64,000 nucleotides of DNA, taken from NCBI GenBank assembly GCA_017591395.1, contig WEDG01004851.1, positions 1 through 64,000 of the forward strand, given 5' to 3'. The translations under genes were made by a program, and so were the position numbers. This document shows, piece after piece, positions 1-11,142 of this stretch; the stretch's first letter is position 1, and every line of letters begins with the position of its first letter. Source of the stretch: Schistocephalus solidus. Taxonomy: Eukaryota > Platyhelminthes > Cestoda > Diphyllobothriidea > Diphyllobothriidae. The notes beneath the pieces were generated by a model that had not been told where the DNA came from, did no database searches, and saw nothing but the letters and a program-made list of their open reading frames with translations.

Positions 1-850
1 TCTCGTTGGAGAGCGGACCAGCTGAGACCAGGTAAAAAAATTAATGGTATCTAGGAAAGGCTGAAATCTGAGTGGACAATATATTGACAATCAGTCAAGT
101 TCAGGAAAATCAAAATCTCTGGTGACTATTTTATGTCAACATTGGCATCCGACACTAATTGAAAAATTTTAAAGAGTTTTCCATCATCATCATCGGGTGA
201 TTAATTAGGCAGGTTGTAAATGCATCCGAGAATCGCCTTTTGTCGGGTGACAAGATAATAGATACGAAGCAGTACCCAATTAATGGATGGGTCCGAGGTT
301 CCTTACATTTAAAACATCGGGCGTCAACTCAACTTAAATGGCTCTAAGATGAGTCGTCTTATTTATAACAGACCTAGCATTAAGCAATATGACATCTTAT
401 GTAGTTTGAGTAGCCAAACTATGGTTATCATTATTTAGATAAATAATTGGAGTTAGGTGATTAAGTTGTTAGTAATTGTTGTTTGGAGAGTAATTGCCAA
501 CTGGGTTATAACTATTGGTATAAGGAACATCAGTAACTAAAGGCTGAGAGGGATATCTAAAAGGTCTAGGATAAACCTTCCGATATCGAAGCACCACAGG
601 GGTTAAGATCGCTATATATATGTTGGTATTTAAACGGAATGGGGAAGGAAGATGGCATATAGAAGCTAGTGGGGGAGGGTTAGCAGCTTTAAGAAAAAAG
701 TGCTCTGAAGTCGGGTCTTGTATATCGGTTAACATGGCTAGTGTTATTTGCCAGCTGTAGGGGCTTGTTTAGTTTTGGAGGAGGAAGCATGCGATTTGAT
801 AGAACTGCGCTACCTTGCTTTGGGTTTGGGTAGGATTTATGTCCTTCAGA
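1..850. other. No recognisable gene; AT-rich sequence
   Basis: I see no recognisable domain, RNA or mobile-element core here. The longest open frame (469-735, minus, 88 codons) has no motif I recognise and is compatible with chance. The stretch lies immediately 5' of a decayed LINE and may be older repeat sequence. Confidence 0.5.
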
Positions 851-859
851 CTACCTGAC

Positions 860-2935
860 TTAGGTGAACCGATGAAGCCAACTTTGCGGAAAACCCTTCG
901 TTTATGTTGTGAAACTCTCTTTGCGCACAGTGAAAGGCAGAAAAAAAACGCAGCACCCCATACTTCAAGACACCTTCGGAAACCCCAGTGCTGACGTTTA
1001 GTTGACGGCTGATAGGTTCAATGCTTTCTTATTCAGAACTTTTAGTGAAATTTCTGTCGCTCCATTTCCGACAATCCAGGTATGGACCAGTACCGTCCTC
1101 GAAACCATAACTTTTACTCTCGGGGACGTGATCATGACCATCTTACAGTCCTAAACCAGATGGTGTCCCGGTCAGCGTTCGAAAGGCTGATGCAAATGAT
1201 ATATTCCCGTCCTTTCTGTGTAAGCTATCGAATCTTGCTCTTGAAAGCGAAATCTTCCCTTTTTTTCTGGAAGAAATCAAACATTCTGCCTTAACCACAA
1301 CCCGGCCGATCTACGTCACTTGACGACTTTAGGCCAATAAATATACTTCCCGCAGCCTCGAAGATCTTGGTAACCTTAACAGAGAAAAAACCCACTTAAG
1401 GTGGCTCAACAACGGTTTCTCGAAAAAAAGATCTTGTGAAGCCTGCCAGCTCTCTTTCTTTAATCATGTGTTGCAATCGAGAGACTGTGGTTTTGCACTT
1501 TACACCGTTTATTTCGAGTTCACTTAGGCTTTTGATCGTGTTGACCATGAGCTTTTCTTTCTGAAAAATGTCTTTTTTGGCATAAATAACAAGCTTCTTT
1601 ACTTTATATCCTCCTACTTGGATGCACGCACACAAAGAGTTAAAATATCCAATGTTATCGCCAATCCCACACATGTAAGGAGTGCAGTTATTCAGGGTAG
1701 CATGCTTGGCCCGCTCCTATTTTGCGTTTTTGTCAAAGATGTTCCTGATTGGTTTTAGTATATTAGGCCCTTTATGTAAGCTGACGATTTAAATTTGCCT
1801 ATTGCCGATCGCAACATTGTGTTTGAGCTCGTAAAAAAGGATCTTCAGGCCTTCGCTCTGTGGTGTTTCACATGGCGCCTTTCCCTTGTTTGCACAAGTG
1901 CACCGCTATGGTTGTTGGCCACAACCATCAGCCCCAGCTAAGCATAGAGGGTGACGAACTAAATGTTCCCGGCGTTATAAAGGATCTGGGCAAATCATAA
2001 TCTAGTGGTCTTAATCTTTCAGAACACTGCGCCCTGATTGACTCAAAAGTACGCCAAACTTCTGGATTTTTTCTCAGAAATTTTAAAACCGTCAATATAA
2101 GAACCAGCTTTTAGGAAAATAATCAGGCGTAGTTTGGAACACTGCTCGTTTATATTTAGCATTCGGCACGTTAGTGAACAAAAGAAGAAAGAATCACTTC
2201 AACACCCTTTACTAAAACAGTTTTTCTTCGAAACACCGAAACCTGTCCTACCAAAAGCGCTGTGAGCTTACTAACATCGATCCGTTATGGCTTCGCAGAT
2301 TAGAGAAAGGACTTTTTTACTGTTTAAAATTTTAAGTAGTCGTACCTTTAACTCCCTTACTACCCTGAGACAGCTCGGCCGATCTCGGAACACCATTCAT
2401 CAAGAGGCCTTTTTAATTTTTCTTCTTACACGCACAGTTAGGTACCGCCAGTTTTCAACAAAACGCTGTAGCGATCTGGAATATGCTCCACAGAAGTATG
2501 AAAATTCAGCAAAGCTATCCTTTATTTAAGAGAGCTGTCACTAGTTTTCTACATTCAGGACACCTTTCACGAATTTTGGGTACTGACTCGGTGGAATCTC
2601 CCTTCCGTTCTGATGACATTCTGTGGACGCTGAATCCTGTGTCAGGCTTCATGCTGAGGGTAATGGTGCTGGCTCTGCAGTCTGTAATCGACTTCTTCCT
2701 CAGTCAACATCGGGCAACCGTTTGCCGACAGAATACCGGATCCAAAACACTAAAGGGAGAAGGACTACACTGTGCACCTGTGTCAACACTTCCCCATCCC
2801 GACTTTTAAATGAGCTGCAGTTTTTTCTCCTTAAAACATTTGAAAGAACCATGAGGATTTTTATGTCCCTGTCAACTGGACCCTCTACTGTATATCTCCG
2901 TAAATTGCCATAAAATAAATAAATTAAAATGACCC
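860..2935 (+). mobile_element. Decayed CR1-like LINE, family B copy 1 (RT region to 3' tail)
   Basis: Broken frames on the plus strand match family B copy 2 (16,086-20,340, minus) in order. At 860-1080 lies the linker before the RT. Near 1150 a frame reads as a degenerate PDGVPVS, and near 1325 DDFRPIN (RT). At about 1690-1760 is QGSMLGPLLF, and near 1775 an ADDLN relic of the RT active-site box. A conserved C-terminal segment (RTVRYRQF...SFLHSGHL) covers 2430-2570. The copy ends in an A/T tail (ATAAAATAAATAAATT) near 2935. Many stops and frameshifts make it non-coding. Known family context: CR1/jockey-group non-LTR retrotransposons. The 5' truncation point is approximate. Confidence 0.8.
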
Positions 2936-3184
2936 ATGTGGTTAAGGGAAGAGCTAATTTGTAGAGGTTTAAACAAGTTATCATTTAATTAAGATGACAG
3001 CTGATTTTGTATTTGAAACACGCTATGTATGCGGAGCGGCTCGGGAAATTTCACGGGAAGTCTCTAAAGCTGTGTTTAAGAGGGTGAGCTGCCAGTCTAT
3101 GTGCTTTAGATGGGAACGACCGTCTAAGTGCTTTTGACGTTTAAGTGCTAACATTACAGGTGGGCTTGTGACAGGGCTAAAAGC

Positions 3185-3602
3185 ACCGTAAATTGCGCAG
3201 TTATCAAAGGCATGTCTAAATCTACACCTTACACCCCCAAAGTAAACATACACGATGACATGGAGCTATTCCAGAACTACCTGGAATGTTCCATGAAGGA
3301 GGGCGAGAGGATTGCCAGTCAAAAAGCCTTCACAATGGGTCGAATAAGAGAATCAAATGATGAGTCCACCCAAACAAAACCACTTAAGCTTGTCCTGTAT
3401 AATGAGTTAGAAGTCCAAGTTTTGCTAAGCAGGAAACAACTGCTCCGAAGCTCTCAACCAATGGTTTTTGCAGCCTGATTTTTTACCTGCGGAGAGTCAG
3501 GAATGGAGAGGGCTCGAGGTAGAACTCCTCAAGCGATCCAGAATGGGTGGAAAAATCTCAAATCTGGAATGGAGAATTTATACACGCCCAGAGGTCATTG
3601 GG
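3185..3602 (+). pseudogene. LINE ORF1 C-terminal fragment (CR1-like)
   Basis: The frame from 3212 carries DDMELFQNYL, PLKLVLYNELE and LLSRKQLLRSSQ. After a frameshift near 3470 it continues with FLPAESQEW. The order and spacing match the C-terminal domain of family A ORF1 (KIVLEN..EEA, LLSRKTNLRNS, DYSPAES). That domain is the RRM-like/C-terminal RNA-binding part typical of CR1-type ORF1 proteins. There is no ORF1 N-terminus and no endonuclease follows. At about 3603 the sequence passes directly into family C 3' sequence, so this is a junction of two repeat fragments. Confidence 0.65.
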
Positions 3603-3852
3603 TATAGGTATAGTTTTCTTTGGAATAACTTGCCAATTGAAATTAGGTCGTTAACTAGTCTATCTGCATTCAAGCGAAGACTGCACATTTATCTTAACAC
3701 TGATTCTATTAACATTTTATTTTTCTCATCTTTTCCCAGTACCTTTCCCAATGACTCGGAGAAAGGACCATCGGGAATTTAAATGACCCTCTAGAAACTA
3801 TATTTTCGCTACCTCGGGTCGCCTATGAACTATGATGTCTCTTTATATCACC
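3603..3852 (+). mobile_element. CR1-like LINE family C copy 1, left part
   Basis: Nearly identical to 24,165-24,405 of family C copy 2. It contains the end of the RT reading frame (the WNNLPIEIR...SAFKRRL motif seen at the C-terminus of CR1-like RTs) and the first part of the 3' UTR. The copy is cut at 3852 by the RTE-like insertion and resumes at 9247, so the two pieces are one element. Its 5' end is truncated at about 3603. Confidence 0.85.
3843..3852 (+). repeat. Target-site duplication, left copy (TTATATCACC)
   Basis: TTATATCACC at 3843-3852 is repeated exactly at 9247-9256. Removing 3853-9256 restores the uninterrupted family C sequence seen at about 24,394-24,430, so the repeat was made by the insertion. 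Confidence 0.9.
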
Positions 3853-4720
3853 GACAGTTCGACCGTCGATTTCGACGAGGTCCACCGTATGCTCCACACC
3901 AGGTGGTGCAGGGACGGTGACTTGCGCGTGAATTAGTTTTAAGTGATAGTAGCCTTGCGCTGCAGCTACCGCACTCTCTCCTCCTCCCCCACCTGAGTCC
4001 GGTGTCAAGACAGAGTCAAGAAGACCGGAGATGGGAGAGGGCGCAGGTGGCTGGCGCGGCCTAAGCCGCCCCTGGGCGTGCCACCACACCTGGCTCGGAT
4101 CCCACGGAGTGGGAGTGCCATAAAGGCCACATTAAGAAGGAGCCATTGCAACCTGACTCTCAGTCCGCCAGTCAGCCACTCCACACAAAACACACATTGG
4201 GCTGACCACGCGGTCCGAGTTATCCCGTCAGTTGGCAACCTTCCAAGCCACGGCTTTTAGCGCACCGTGATAGTTTCAAGCGCGTCAGATTGTTTATAGT
4301 GAGGAAAATACGCTGAGCTCTCGACCTCACTCTCTCCCCCACCCTCACAATCAGACCACTGTCCGAGCCAGTCAGTTGCCTGATGTGGGGAGTGGGCGCA
4401 TTGGCTGACGGATCGGCGTACCCGTCTTCGCGCGCCACAGCACGACCTGGCCCCCATAACGCACACACCAGGATTCACAAACTCAGGGGATATGGAGCAG
4501 CCATCGCCGTCTGACTCCCCAGTTCACTGGTCAGCCACTCGACACACACAGCACATACACTGAGCCGACGGCGTGGTCTGGTGGAAGCGTCAGATTGGCA
4601 GACTTCCCAGCCACGGTTTCTAGGAAACCGTGATATACTGTGGTAAATGGTGATTGTGAGAGTGTTGTCGATGCATTGGTGTAGGTAGTGTGCGCTGATG
4701 TAGGTTAGCCTACGGTGGTT
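3853..4720 (-). repeat. 3' UTR of the RTE-like element (dimeric, with hairpin)
   Basis: This non-coding segment follows the finger-array stop codon. It contains two related modules about 358 bp apart (compare 44,546 and 44,904 in the solo copy), each with a 'GTGGCTGACC/T..' core. A near-perfect hairpin, CACGGTTTC-TAG-GAAACCGTG, lies near 4612-4632. The 3' terminus reads GGTCGAACTGYC in several copies. Relatives occur at 32,270, 44,496, 46,785, 53,655, 57,085, 60,588 and 62,879. The short open frames inside it (for example 4078-4260 plus) are incidental. Confidence 0.85.
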
Positions 4721-5631
4721 TTACCGGAGGTTGTCATGGAGGCGCATGTGTCCTAATAGGCCCATGCGGTGTGTAAATGTGCGAAAGCAGTTAGGGCAGT
4801 GAAGGCGGGCACGTCGACTGTATGTCGGAGCCCCAGGCACTGGTTCACCAGCCTCCATGCGATGGATTCGCAGGGTGACCGACCAGGCCGATGCGTGAGT
4901 TGAAGTTGCGGGTTCAGTGTGGGCAGGAGAAATCGGTAGAGGCTGGGAGGATGTCATTGCTGGTAGTGGGGGTGGCAGGGGCACTAAGAATGGCAGGAGC
5001 GGAGGGTGTGCATGGTGTATCGGTGTTGTCGGCATTGTGGTTAATTCCGCTGTTATGGATGCGCATGTGACCGAATAGGCCTATGCGATGAGTGAATGCG
5101 CGAGGACAGTGAGGGGCAGTGGAGGCGACGACCTCTGCTGTGTGATGGTGCTCCAGGCACTGGCTCACCGGTCTCTGTACGATGTATTCGCAAGTGACCG
5201 ACCAGGCCGATTCGTGAGGTGAATGTGCGGTCGCATTGAGGAGAGATTCCCCATCGCTGATGGTGGTGGTGGTGGTAGTGAAGGCGGTGGTGGTTGCGGT
5301 GGTAGGGGTAACAGGCGATGAGTAGATGGATGTGGTCTCTGTGATGGTGGGAGCAATGGAATTGATGACAGGAGTGAGGGTAGGGGAGTCAGAAGGAGGG
5401 TTAGCAGAATTTGACGTAGAAATTGGAATTGTCGGATTGTTTGTGCATTGCGTCCGAAGATGTCCAACCAGGCCGATTCGCGCGCGGAAGATGCGTTGAC
5501 AGCGCGGGCACGTTGGCAGGGCCTGGGCATTGGCGGTGTTGGTCCGGGGCGCTGGTGACTTTCGTGCCGCTCTTTTTGGCCTTGGCAGCGGCGATCCGGT
5601 TGGCCTCATAGATCGCTGAACCAGTCTTCAC
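4721..5631 (-). other. C2H2 zinc-finger array at the C-terminus of the RTE-like polyprotein
   Basis: Fingers seen: CPRCQRIFRARIGLVGHLR (about 5510-5450); a middle block with HCPRAFTHRIGLFGHMRIH; and the last finger CPNCFRTFTHRMGLLGHMRLH, ending at 4721. Fingers are separated by Ser/Thr/Pro-rich linkers and by a repeated IHR..AGEPVPGAPT linker. At least one finger is degraded by frameshift. The array follows the RT on the same strand and uses the same alternating frames, so it reads as the natural C-terminus rather than a separate gene. Inferred role: nucleic-acid binding during target-primed reverse transcription. Confidence 0.8.
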
Positions 5632-8600
5632 TGATCTTCTCCATGCCGGTCTATCCTGGGCGAGGTCCTCCCCAGGTCGCAGAGTTGATTTGCAGTTGCT
5701 TCAGCGATGTCTTCAAAGTGTCCTTGTAGCGTCGTTTTTTTGACCTCCCTGCCTGCGAGAACCCGTAGCGACATCACCGTAGAAAAGTCGTTTGGGTAGT
5801 CGCTCGTCGTCCATTCTTACCAGGTGGCCGCTCCATCGCAGTTGCACTTGCCTCAGCATGGCATGGATGCTGAGGATTCCGGTCCGCTCCAGGACTTCCG
5901 TGTCCGGGATCCTGTCTTGCCATCTCAGCTTCAGTATTCTGCGGAGGCAGCTGAGATGAAAGTGATTCAGCTTCCTGGCTTGGTTCGAGTAGACGGTCCA
6001 GGTTTCCGCTCCGTAAAGGAGTGTCGACAAGACGACGGCCTTGTACATCTTCAGTTTGGTGTTCAGGTGAATACCGTGGCGATTCCACACGGAGGACTGC
6101 AGCCGGCCGAAAGCCTGACTAGCTTTGGAGATCCGTTGGGCAACCTCGTCATCGATTCTCGTGTTGCGCGACATCGTGCTTCCTAGATAAGCGAAGGTTT
6201 CCACGTTTTTTTGAGTAGAGCACCGTTGACATAGATTCGAGGAGCATTGTATTCTGCGCTGGGTGGCGGCTGGTGCATGACAACTGTTTTTGGCTGTACT
6301 GATTGTTAATCCAAAATCGGCGCAGCCTCCGGCGAAAGAGGTCCATGCTCCTTTGCATGTCCTCCTCTGTCACGGTGTTAAGGGCGCAGTCGTCCGCGAA
6401 GAGCAAGTCATGGACTGTAGTCGTAGACACGCGCGTTGGAGCCTGCATACGCCGACTGTTGAGAAGGTGCCCGTCAGTTCTGTAGGCGATGCGGATACCA
6501 GGCTGCTCATCACGGTAGGCGTCCATCAGCATAGCCGAGAACATGAGACTGAAGAGGGTGGGGGGCCAGTACGCAGCCCTGCTTCACTCCGTTGGTCACT
6601 GCGAATGCTTCGGATACCGTCCGTTGTCAGTGACGCGCGCCGTCATCCCGTCATGAAGCTGACGTACCATGTGCGTGAACCGCTTAGGACAGCCAAATTT
6701 CTGCATGACTTTCCACAGTCCGTCACGATTCACCGTGTCAAAGGCTTTCGTTAGATCCACGAAGGTAGTGTATAGGTGAGTTCGCATCTCCTGACACTTC
6801 TCTTGTAGCTGGCGGGCGGCAAAGATCATATCGGTTGTTCCGCGGTGTCGGCGGAAGCCACATTGGCTTTCCGGAAGCAGGCCCTGCTCTAGGTGACCGT
6901 TAAGACGATTGAGAAGGATACGGGCGAAGATCTTCCCCGCGATGTTGAGCAACGAGATGCCTCTGTGATTATCACAGAGTTGCCGGTTCCCCTTCCGTTT
7001 GTAGAGATGGACGATGGTCGCGTCTTTGAAATCCTGAGGAACTTGTCCTTGGTGCCCACATCTCCTGGAAGAGTGTTGTGAGTTCTGCCATCAGCCGGGG
7101 CCCACCGTGCTTGTATACTTCCGGTGGGATTGCGTCAGATCCCGGTGCTTTACCGCTGGAAATCTGCTGCACGGCCCGGATGGTTTCTGGTAGGGAAGGC
7201 GGGAGATCCAGGTCATTGTTCGTGTCCACTTGAGGGAGCCGGTCAATGGCAGCATCGGAGATGGCTGATGAACAGTTAAGGACATTTCTGAAGTGCTCGG
7301 CCCAGCGCTTCCAGAATTTGCGATTTCTCTGTCAGCAGTGTTGTGCCGTCAGAGCTGAGCAGCGGTGCGGACCCCTTGATACACGGGCCGTAGATGGCTT
7401 TGATGGCTTTGAAAAAAAGTTTTTCATTTCATTGCGGTCCGCATACCCCTGGATTTCCTCAGCCTTTCGGATCATCCAGGCATCCTGCATCTCCCGCAGC
7501 CGTTGTTGTACAAGGCGCCTGCATCTGAAGAAGGCTGCTTTGGTGGCGTCAGTTCGAAGGTCCATGTAGGCTTTGTGTAGTCTATTCTTCTCCGCGAGTA
7601 AGTTGCTGATGTCGGCGTCATTGTCGTCAAACCAGTCCTGGTGTCGACGGTGTGCGCGTCCGAGTACATCGAGGGCGGTGGACTGGATGACATTTCGCAG
7701 TTGACACCATCGTGTCTCCACGGTAGCGTTATCATCTGGAGCATGCAGGTCCTCCAGTTTCTCGGTTATTTGGTTGCTGAAATCAAAACAGTGAGCAGGC
7801 AAATTTAATAAAAGAGTATTTAACTTACATGGCGGCCTCTTACCTTGGGGCCTTCGTCGGGGGTTGCAGTCGGAGCCTCATCTGGGGAGATGACAAGGCG
7901 GTGATCTGTCCAACCATCGGCATCGCGGATCGCCTTGGTTACCAGCACGTCCTGTCGATCTCGCCTCCGGACGAGAACATAGTCCAGCAGATGCCAGCGC
8001 CGCGACCGAGGGTGCATCCACGTGGCCTTCTCCCGCGTCGGAAGGCGGAAGAAGGTGTTGGTCAGCAGGAGACGGTGTTCCGCACACGTGCGCAGAAGAA
8101 GGAGGCCATTATCGTTACAGCTACCGAGACCGTGGGGACCCAGCACTCCCTGCCAGGCAGCGTGGTCCGTCCCGACGCGGGCATTGAAATCACCAAGGAC
8201 AATTAACTTGTCCTCTTTCGGCACAGTCGCCAGCAAGGCGTGCAGGTCCTCGTAGAATTTGTCCTTCGCCGCATCAGAGCTCGTCATTGGGGAGCGTAGG
8301 CGCTGATGATGGTGGCGAACTGGTCTCCCCGAAGAGGCAGGCGGAGGCTCATCAGGCGATCATTGATACCCTGCGGCAGACAGGGCAGACGTCCCACGAT
8401 GTCGTTACGAATGGCAAAGGCAACACCAGCGTCGCGTCGCTCTGCCTTTGGCCGGCCGCTCCAGAAGAAAGTGTAGCCGGCCCCCACCTCCTCCAGCTGA
8501 CCCTGTTCAGAGAATCGGGTCTCGCTGAGAGCAGCAATGTCCACCTTGTAGCGCACCAGTTCCCGAGCGACTAGCGCCGTCCTCCGTTCCGGCCGGTTGC

Positions 8601-8658
8601 TCTTAGGATTGTCTAAAAGGGAACGAACATTCCAGGCTGCTAGTGTGAGTGGACTCAC
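4721..8658 (-). pseudogene. Endonuclease-reverse transcriptase-C2H2 polyprotein of the RTE-like element, frameshifted
   Basis: An N-terminal endonuclease/exonuclease/phosphatase domain would nick target DNA. It shows [22 protein letters not shown] (about 8194-8171), DYVLVRR and the catalytic-His box TDHRLV (about 7909-7892). The RT shows APGSDAIPPEVYK, the CGFRRHRGTTD region, motif A FVDLTKAFD (about 6763) and FADD (6400-6389). It is followed by the YLGST...YGAETW thumb-like segment. Breaks visible: a one-base loss near 8288 relative to copy 2, a shift near 7825, and others near 7060, 6590, 6210 and 5700. No good ATG lies at the expected N-terminus, so the start is approximate. Confidence 0.85.
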
Positions 8659-9246
8659 CCGAGCAGCCTGGAGAGTATGGCGAGGGAGATGAGGACGGGG
8701 GGTATTGTTGTTTGTTTGAGTTTTACGACCGCGTAGTTTGCGATCTGCGAGCCGCGGCCGGCTGCAGAAGACGTGAGAACCAGCAATTTTTTAGGGCACA
8801 TTTTCAGCCCCTTCCTCCGCGAGGAGGCAAGCAGTGCTATCCCTAAATAGGGCTGCTCGGACATCCCAGACGGCTGCCGAACTCCACTATGGGTCACGGT
8901 TTTGTTTTAGTGGAAGAACGACCCGAGTTAGTCTGGGCCGCCTACGGGGTTGCTGTCGCCCCCACCGTAGGACTTTTTGAGAGGGGGGAGGTGGGAAGTT
9001 CGGGAGTCAGGCATACCGGGTGTGGAGGCACACACAACACCGGAGACCCTCACCTGGTTTAGCCCGCCGGTCGTGACGGTTGCCCGGGGTGTGGCCGCTG
9101 GGAAGAACCCAACTTCGAGGAGCCACAGGTGAGAGTTGGGTACCAGTTAGAGGCGGCCACAGGAGCATTCACCACCTGTACGAGACAAATGGAGCGACCA
9201 AATGCTATCTGTGTAGTGCTACCCCTAACTAGTACCCCTACACCCC
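8659..9246 (-). promoter_or_regulatory. 5' UTR/internal promoter region of the RTE-like element
   Basis: Non-coding, GC-rich sequence upstream of the endonuclease, ending exactly at the TSD. The part from 8659 to about 8917 is conserved in copy 2 (60,986-61,240), including the GGGTCACGGTTT-like start of homology. The outermost 330 bp (8918-9246) are missing from copy 2. A promoter role is inferred from position; no specific motif was identified. Confidence 0.55.
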
Positions 9247-9777
9247 TTATATCACCAGTCATCCAAACAATGACGTCATTCAGACGTACACATTCGGTGG
9301 TCCACAGTCTAAAATGCTACCGTTTCTTTGGATACTAGCCATCATCAGAATTCAATTCTGGATCCTAACCTGCTGAGGACTTAAGTTCTTTGACGCATTT
9401 TCGTGAGATTTTGTTTCATACACCTAAGTGATCAAGAACTAATCACCTCGACGTTTTATTATCTCATTCTGAAATGCTACTACCGTATTACCCTACTCTA
9501 CCACCTGACCATTTTTTCCTAAGCAGTATTTTTCTCCTACCTTCTATTAAAAAATGAAGGCTTATTGAACTCTGCCTCCATTTTTATGGTAGGAGTTTTT
9601 TTCACTGCCTATTTTTTTTCTAGTTCGCCATTAATTTTAAAACATCGCTAACTGTTGACAAAGCAGGAAAAGTTATGTATTTGTACATTTTATCTGCACA
9701 CATTGTCATAACTTTATTTCGTAACTAATGTTTTCTTAGACAGTGCCTTGCCGGTGCTAACCAAATTTAAATTCTTA
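9247..9777 (+). mobile_element. CR1-like LINE family C copy 1, right part with 3' end
   Basis: Continues the element cut at 3852. It is closely similar to 24,400-24,935 and contains a stem-loop (CTCCTACC...GGTAGGAG, about 9535-9594). The 3' end reads GTGCCTTGCCGGTGCTAACC followed by an imperfect AAATTCTA tandem tail. Tandem-repeat tails of this kind are typical of CR1-type elements. Confidence 0.88.
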
Positions 9778-9984
9778 ATTCTAAATTGCTCTGGAGTAAA
9801 CCCATGATGCTTTGTATGGAGGGCAGACAGATCACAACAAAATACCACTCAGTGCAATGAACGTCACTAAACACATCGACCTCCAGTTCTATCAAATGTA
9901 GTAGCCTCCTATTCAGACAGTGGACAGCATAAGACACACGACCAATATAACACCTTCGAACCAAATATTGTTCGAAAATCTGTC

Positions 9985-11140
9985 CAGATGAAGCTCCGCT
10001 TTCCTTATACAAACGCACAGAGTTTGTTCCAGAAAGTAGGTGAACTGAAAGTGTGGATAACCAATGTGAATTTGAATATCATTTCCATTACAGAAAGTTG
10101 ATTGCAGGCAGAAATATTGGATAACAACATTTGCTGTCGTCTACAACGGCTTCAAAATAGCCTTTGATAGTGTTCCTCACCGCAGGTTACTCTACAAAGT
10201 CCGAGAATCCGGAATAAGGGGAAATTTACTCAGTCGGGCGTGAGTGGTGTGCCTCAGGGCTTCGTTATTGGGCCATTACTTTTCTTAATCTATGTCAATG
10301 ATTGCATGAATGGATTTGACAGCACGGGGATCCCGTTTGCAGATGACAAAAAGATATGGCAGCCAATCTGATGCAGTACTGATAAGCAGACTTTACATGA
10401 ACGACTCAACCGCCTATCTGATTGGTCCAAAACATGGCAGATGAAATTCAACTTTGAGAAATGTGTCACACTGCGGCTCAAAACGAAGAAGGCTATCGCG
10501 ATGGGCAACTTCCATCAATACTTCCTTGACGGAAGTTACCTGTCAAATGTATCTGAACAAAAGGACCTGGAAATCACCAATTTGTCTTCCCTAAAGCCCT
10601 CCGCTCAATGTCTAAGGGTGGCCAAAAAGGCGTAAAATGTCCTGTTGGCCATTAAAAGAACTTTCGTAGATATCGATAAGGAAATATTTGGAAAAATATA
10701 CGGGAGGTTTATTCGTTCACACCTGGAAAAGGGAGTTCAGACGTGGCAACCGTGGCTGGAAAAATAAATATTGCTGGAAAGAGTTCAAAGGAGGGCAAAA
10801 AAGTCGTGAAGTGTCTAAAGTCTTTATCATACAAATGCAGAATTGACGCACTTAACCTTTTCCCTATTGAGTACAGGCAGATTCGAGGCGATCTCTTACA
10901 GACATATGGGTAAGTAAGGAATCAGGACTGTACTCTACACTTAAAGGACTTATTGCATTTGCTACAACAACTAACCTGCGTGGGAATTCTCTCAGGCGTC
11001 AAGGAACCTTATCCCACCTAAATGTTCGTCGCCACTCGTTTTTGCAGCGAGTTGTCGGTGCCTGGAACGGACTCCCAGAGGACGTCATACGGTCAGACAT
11101 GACAGACACATTCAAACATTCAAGCTGTGTATATGAACCA
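9985..11140 (+). mobile_element. CR1-like LINE family A, internally deleted copy
   Basis: At 9990-10100 lies the start of the endonuclease (TNAQSLFQKVGELK, SITES). It joins abruptly near 10,140 to the RT (IAFDSVPHRRLLYKV, SGVPQG, GPLLFLIYVND, a FADD relic near 10,335). It then continues to the C-terminal WNGLPEDVI near 11,065. The endonuclease core and the first RT motifs are missing. Stops near 10,370 and 10,634 and frameshifts make it a pseudogene. Confidence 0.8.
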
Positions 11141-11142
11141 CG

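Larger units (their letters stand above)
3853..9246 (-). mobile_element. Near full-length RTE-like non-LTR retrotransposon with C-terminal C2H2 fingers
   Basis: A 5,394-bp insertion on the minus strand, bounded by a perfect 10-bp TSD. In element order it has a 5' UTR (about 9246-8660), an APE-type endonuclease (about 8658-7830), a linker, an RT (about 7350-5760), a C2H2 finger array (5631-4721) and an 868-bp 3' UTR (4720-3853). Known family context: this EN-RT type is abundant in diphyllobothriid and schistosome genomes and is often annotated as 'endonuclease-reverse transcriptase'. The coding region carries several single-base frameshifts, so the copy is inactive, but the crisp TSD and modest decay suggest a fairly recent insertion. 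The RTE clade call is by motif style, not by phylogeny. Confidence 0.88.

Noticed and set aside
1396..1674. 92-codon minus-strand open frame
   Set aside because: Shadow of the decayed family B RT on the plus strand; the same shadow is visible opposite copy 2.
4078..4260. 60-codon open frame identical to one at 44,898-45,080
   Set aside because: Identity comes from the duplicated RTE 3' UTR. The frame has no motif, lies antisense to the element and is disrupted in older copies.
7770..7835. Apparent 50-nt intron (GTAAGT...TTTCAG) in both RTE copies
   Set aside because: One frame through the segment is open and reads [12 protein letters not shown]...FSNQ, which continues into the linker of this element family. 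The splice-like ends are coincidental and splicing would break the frame.
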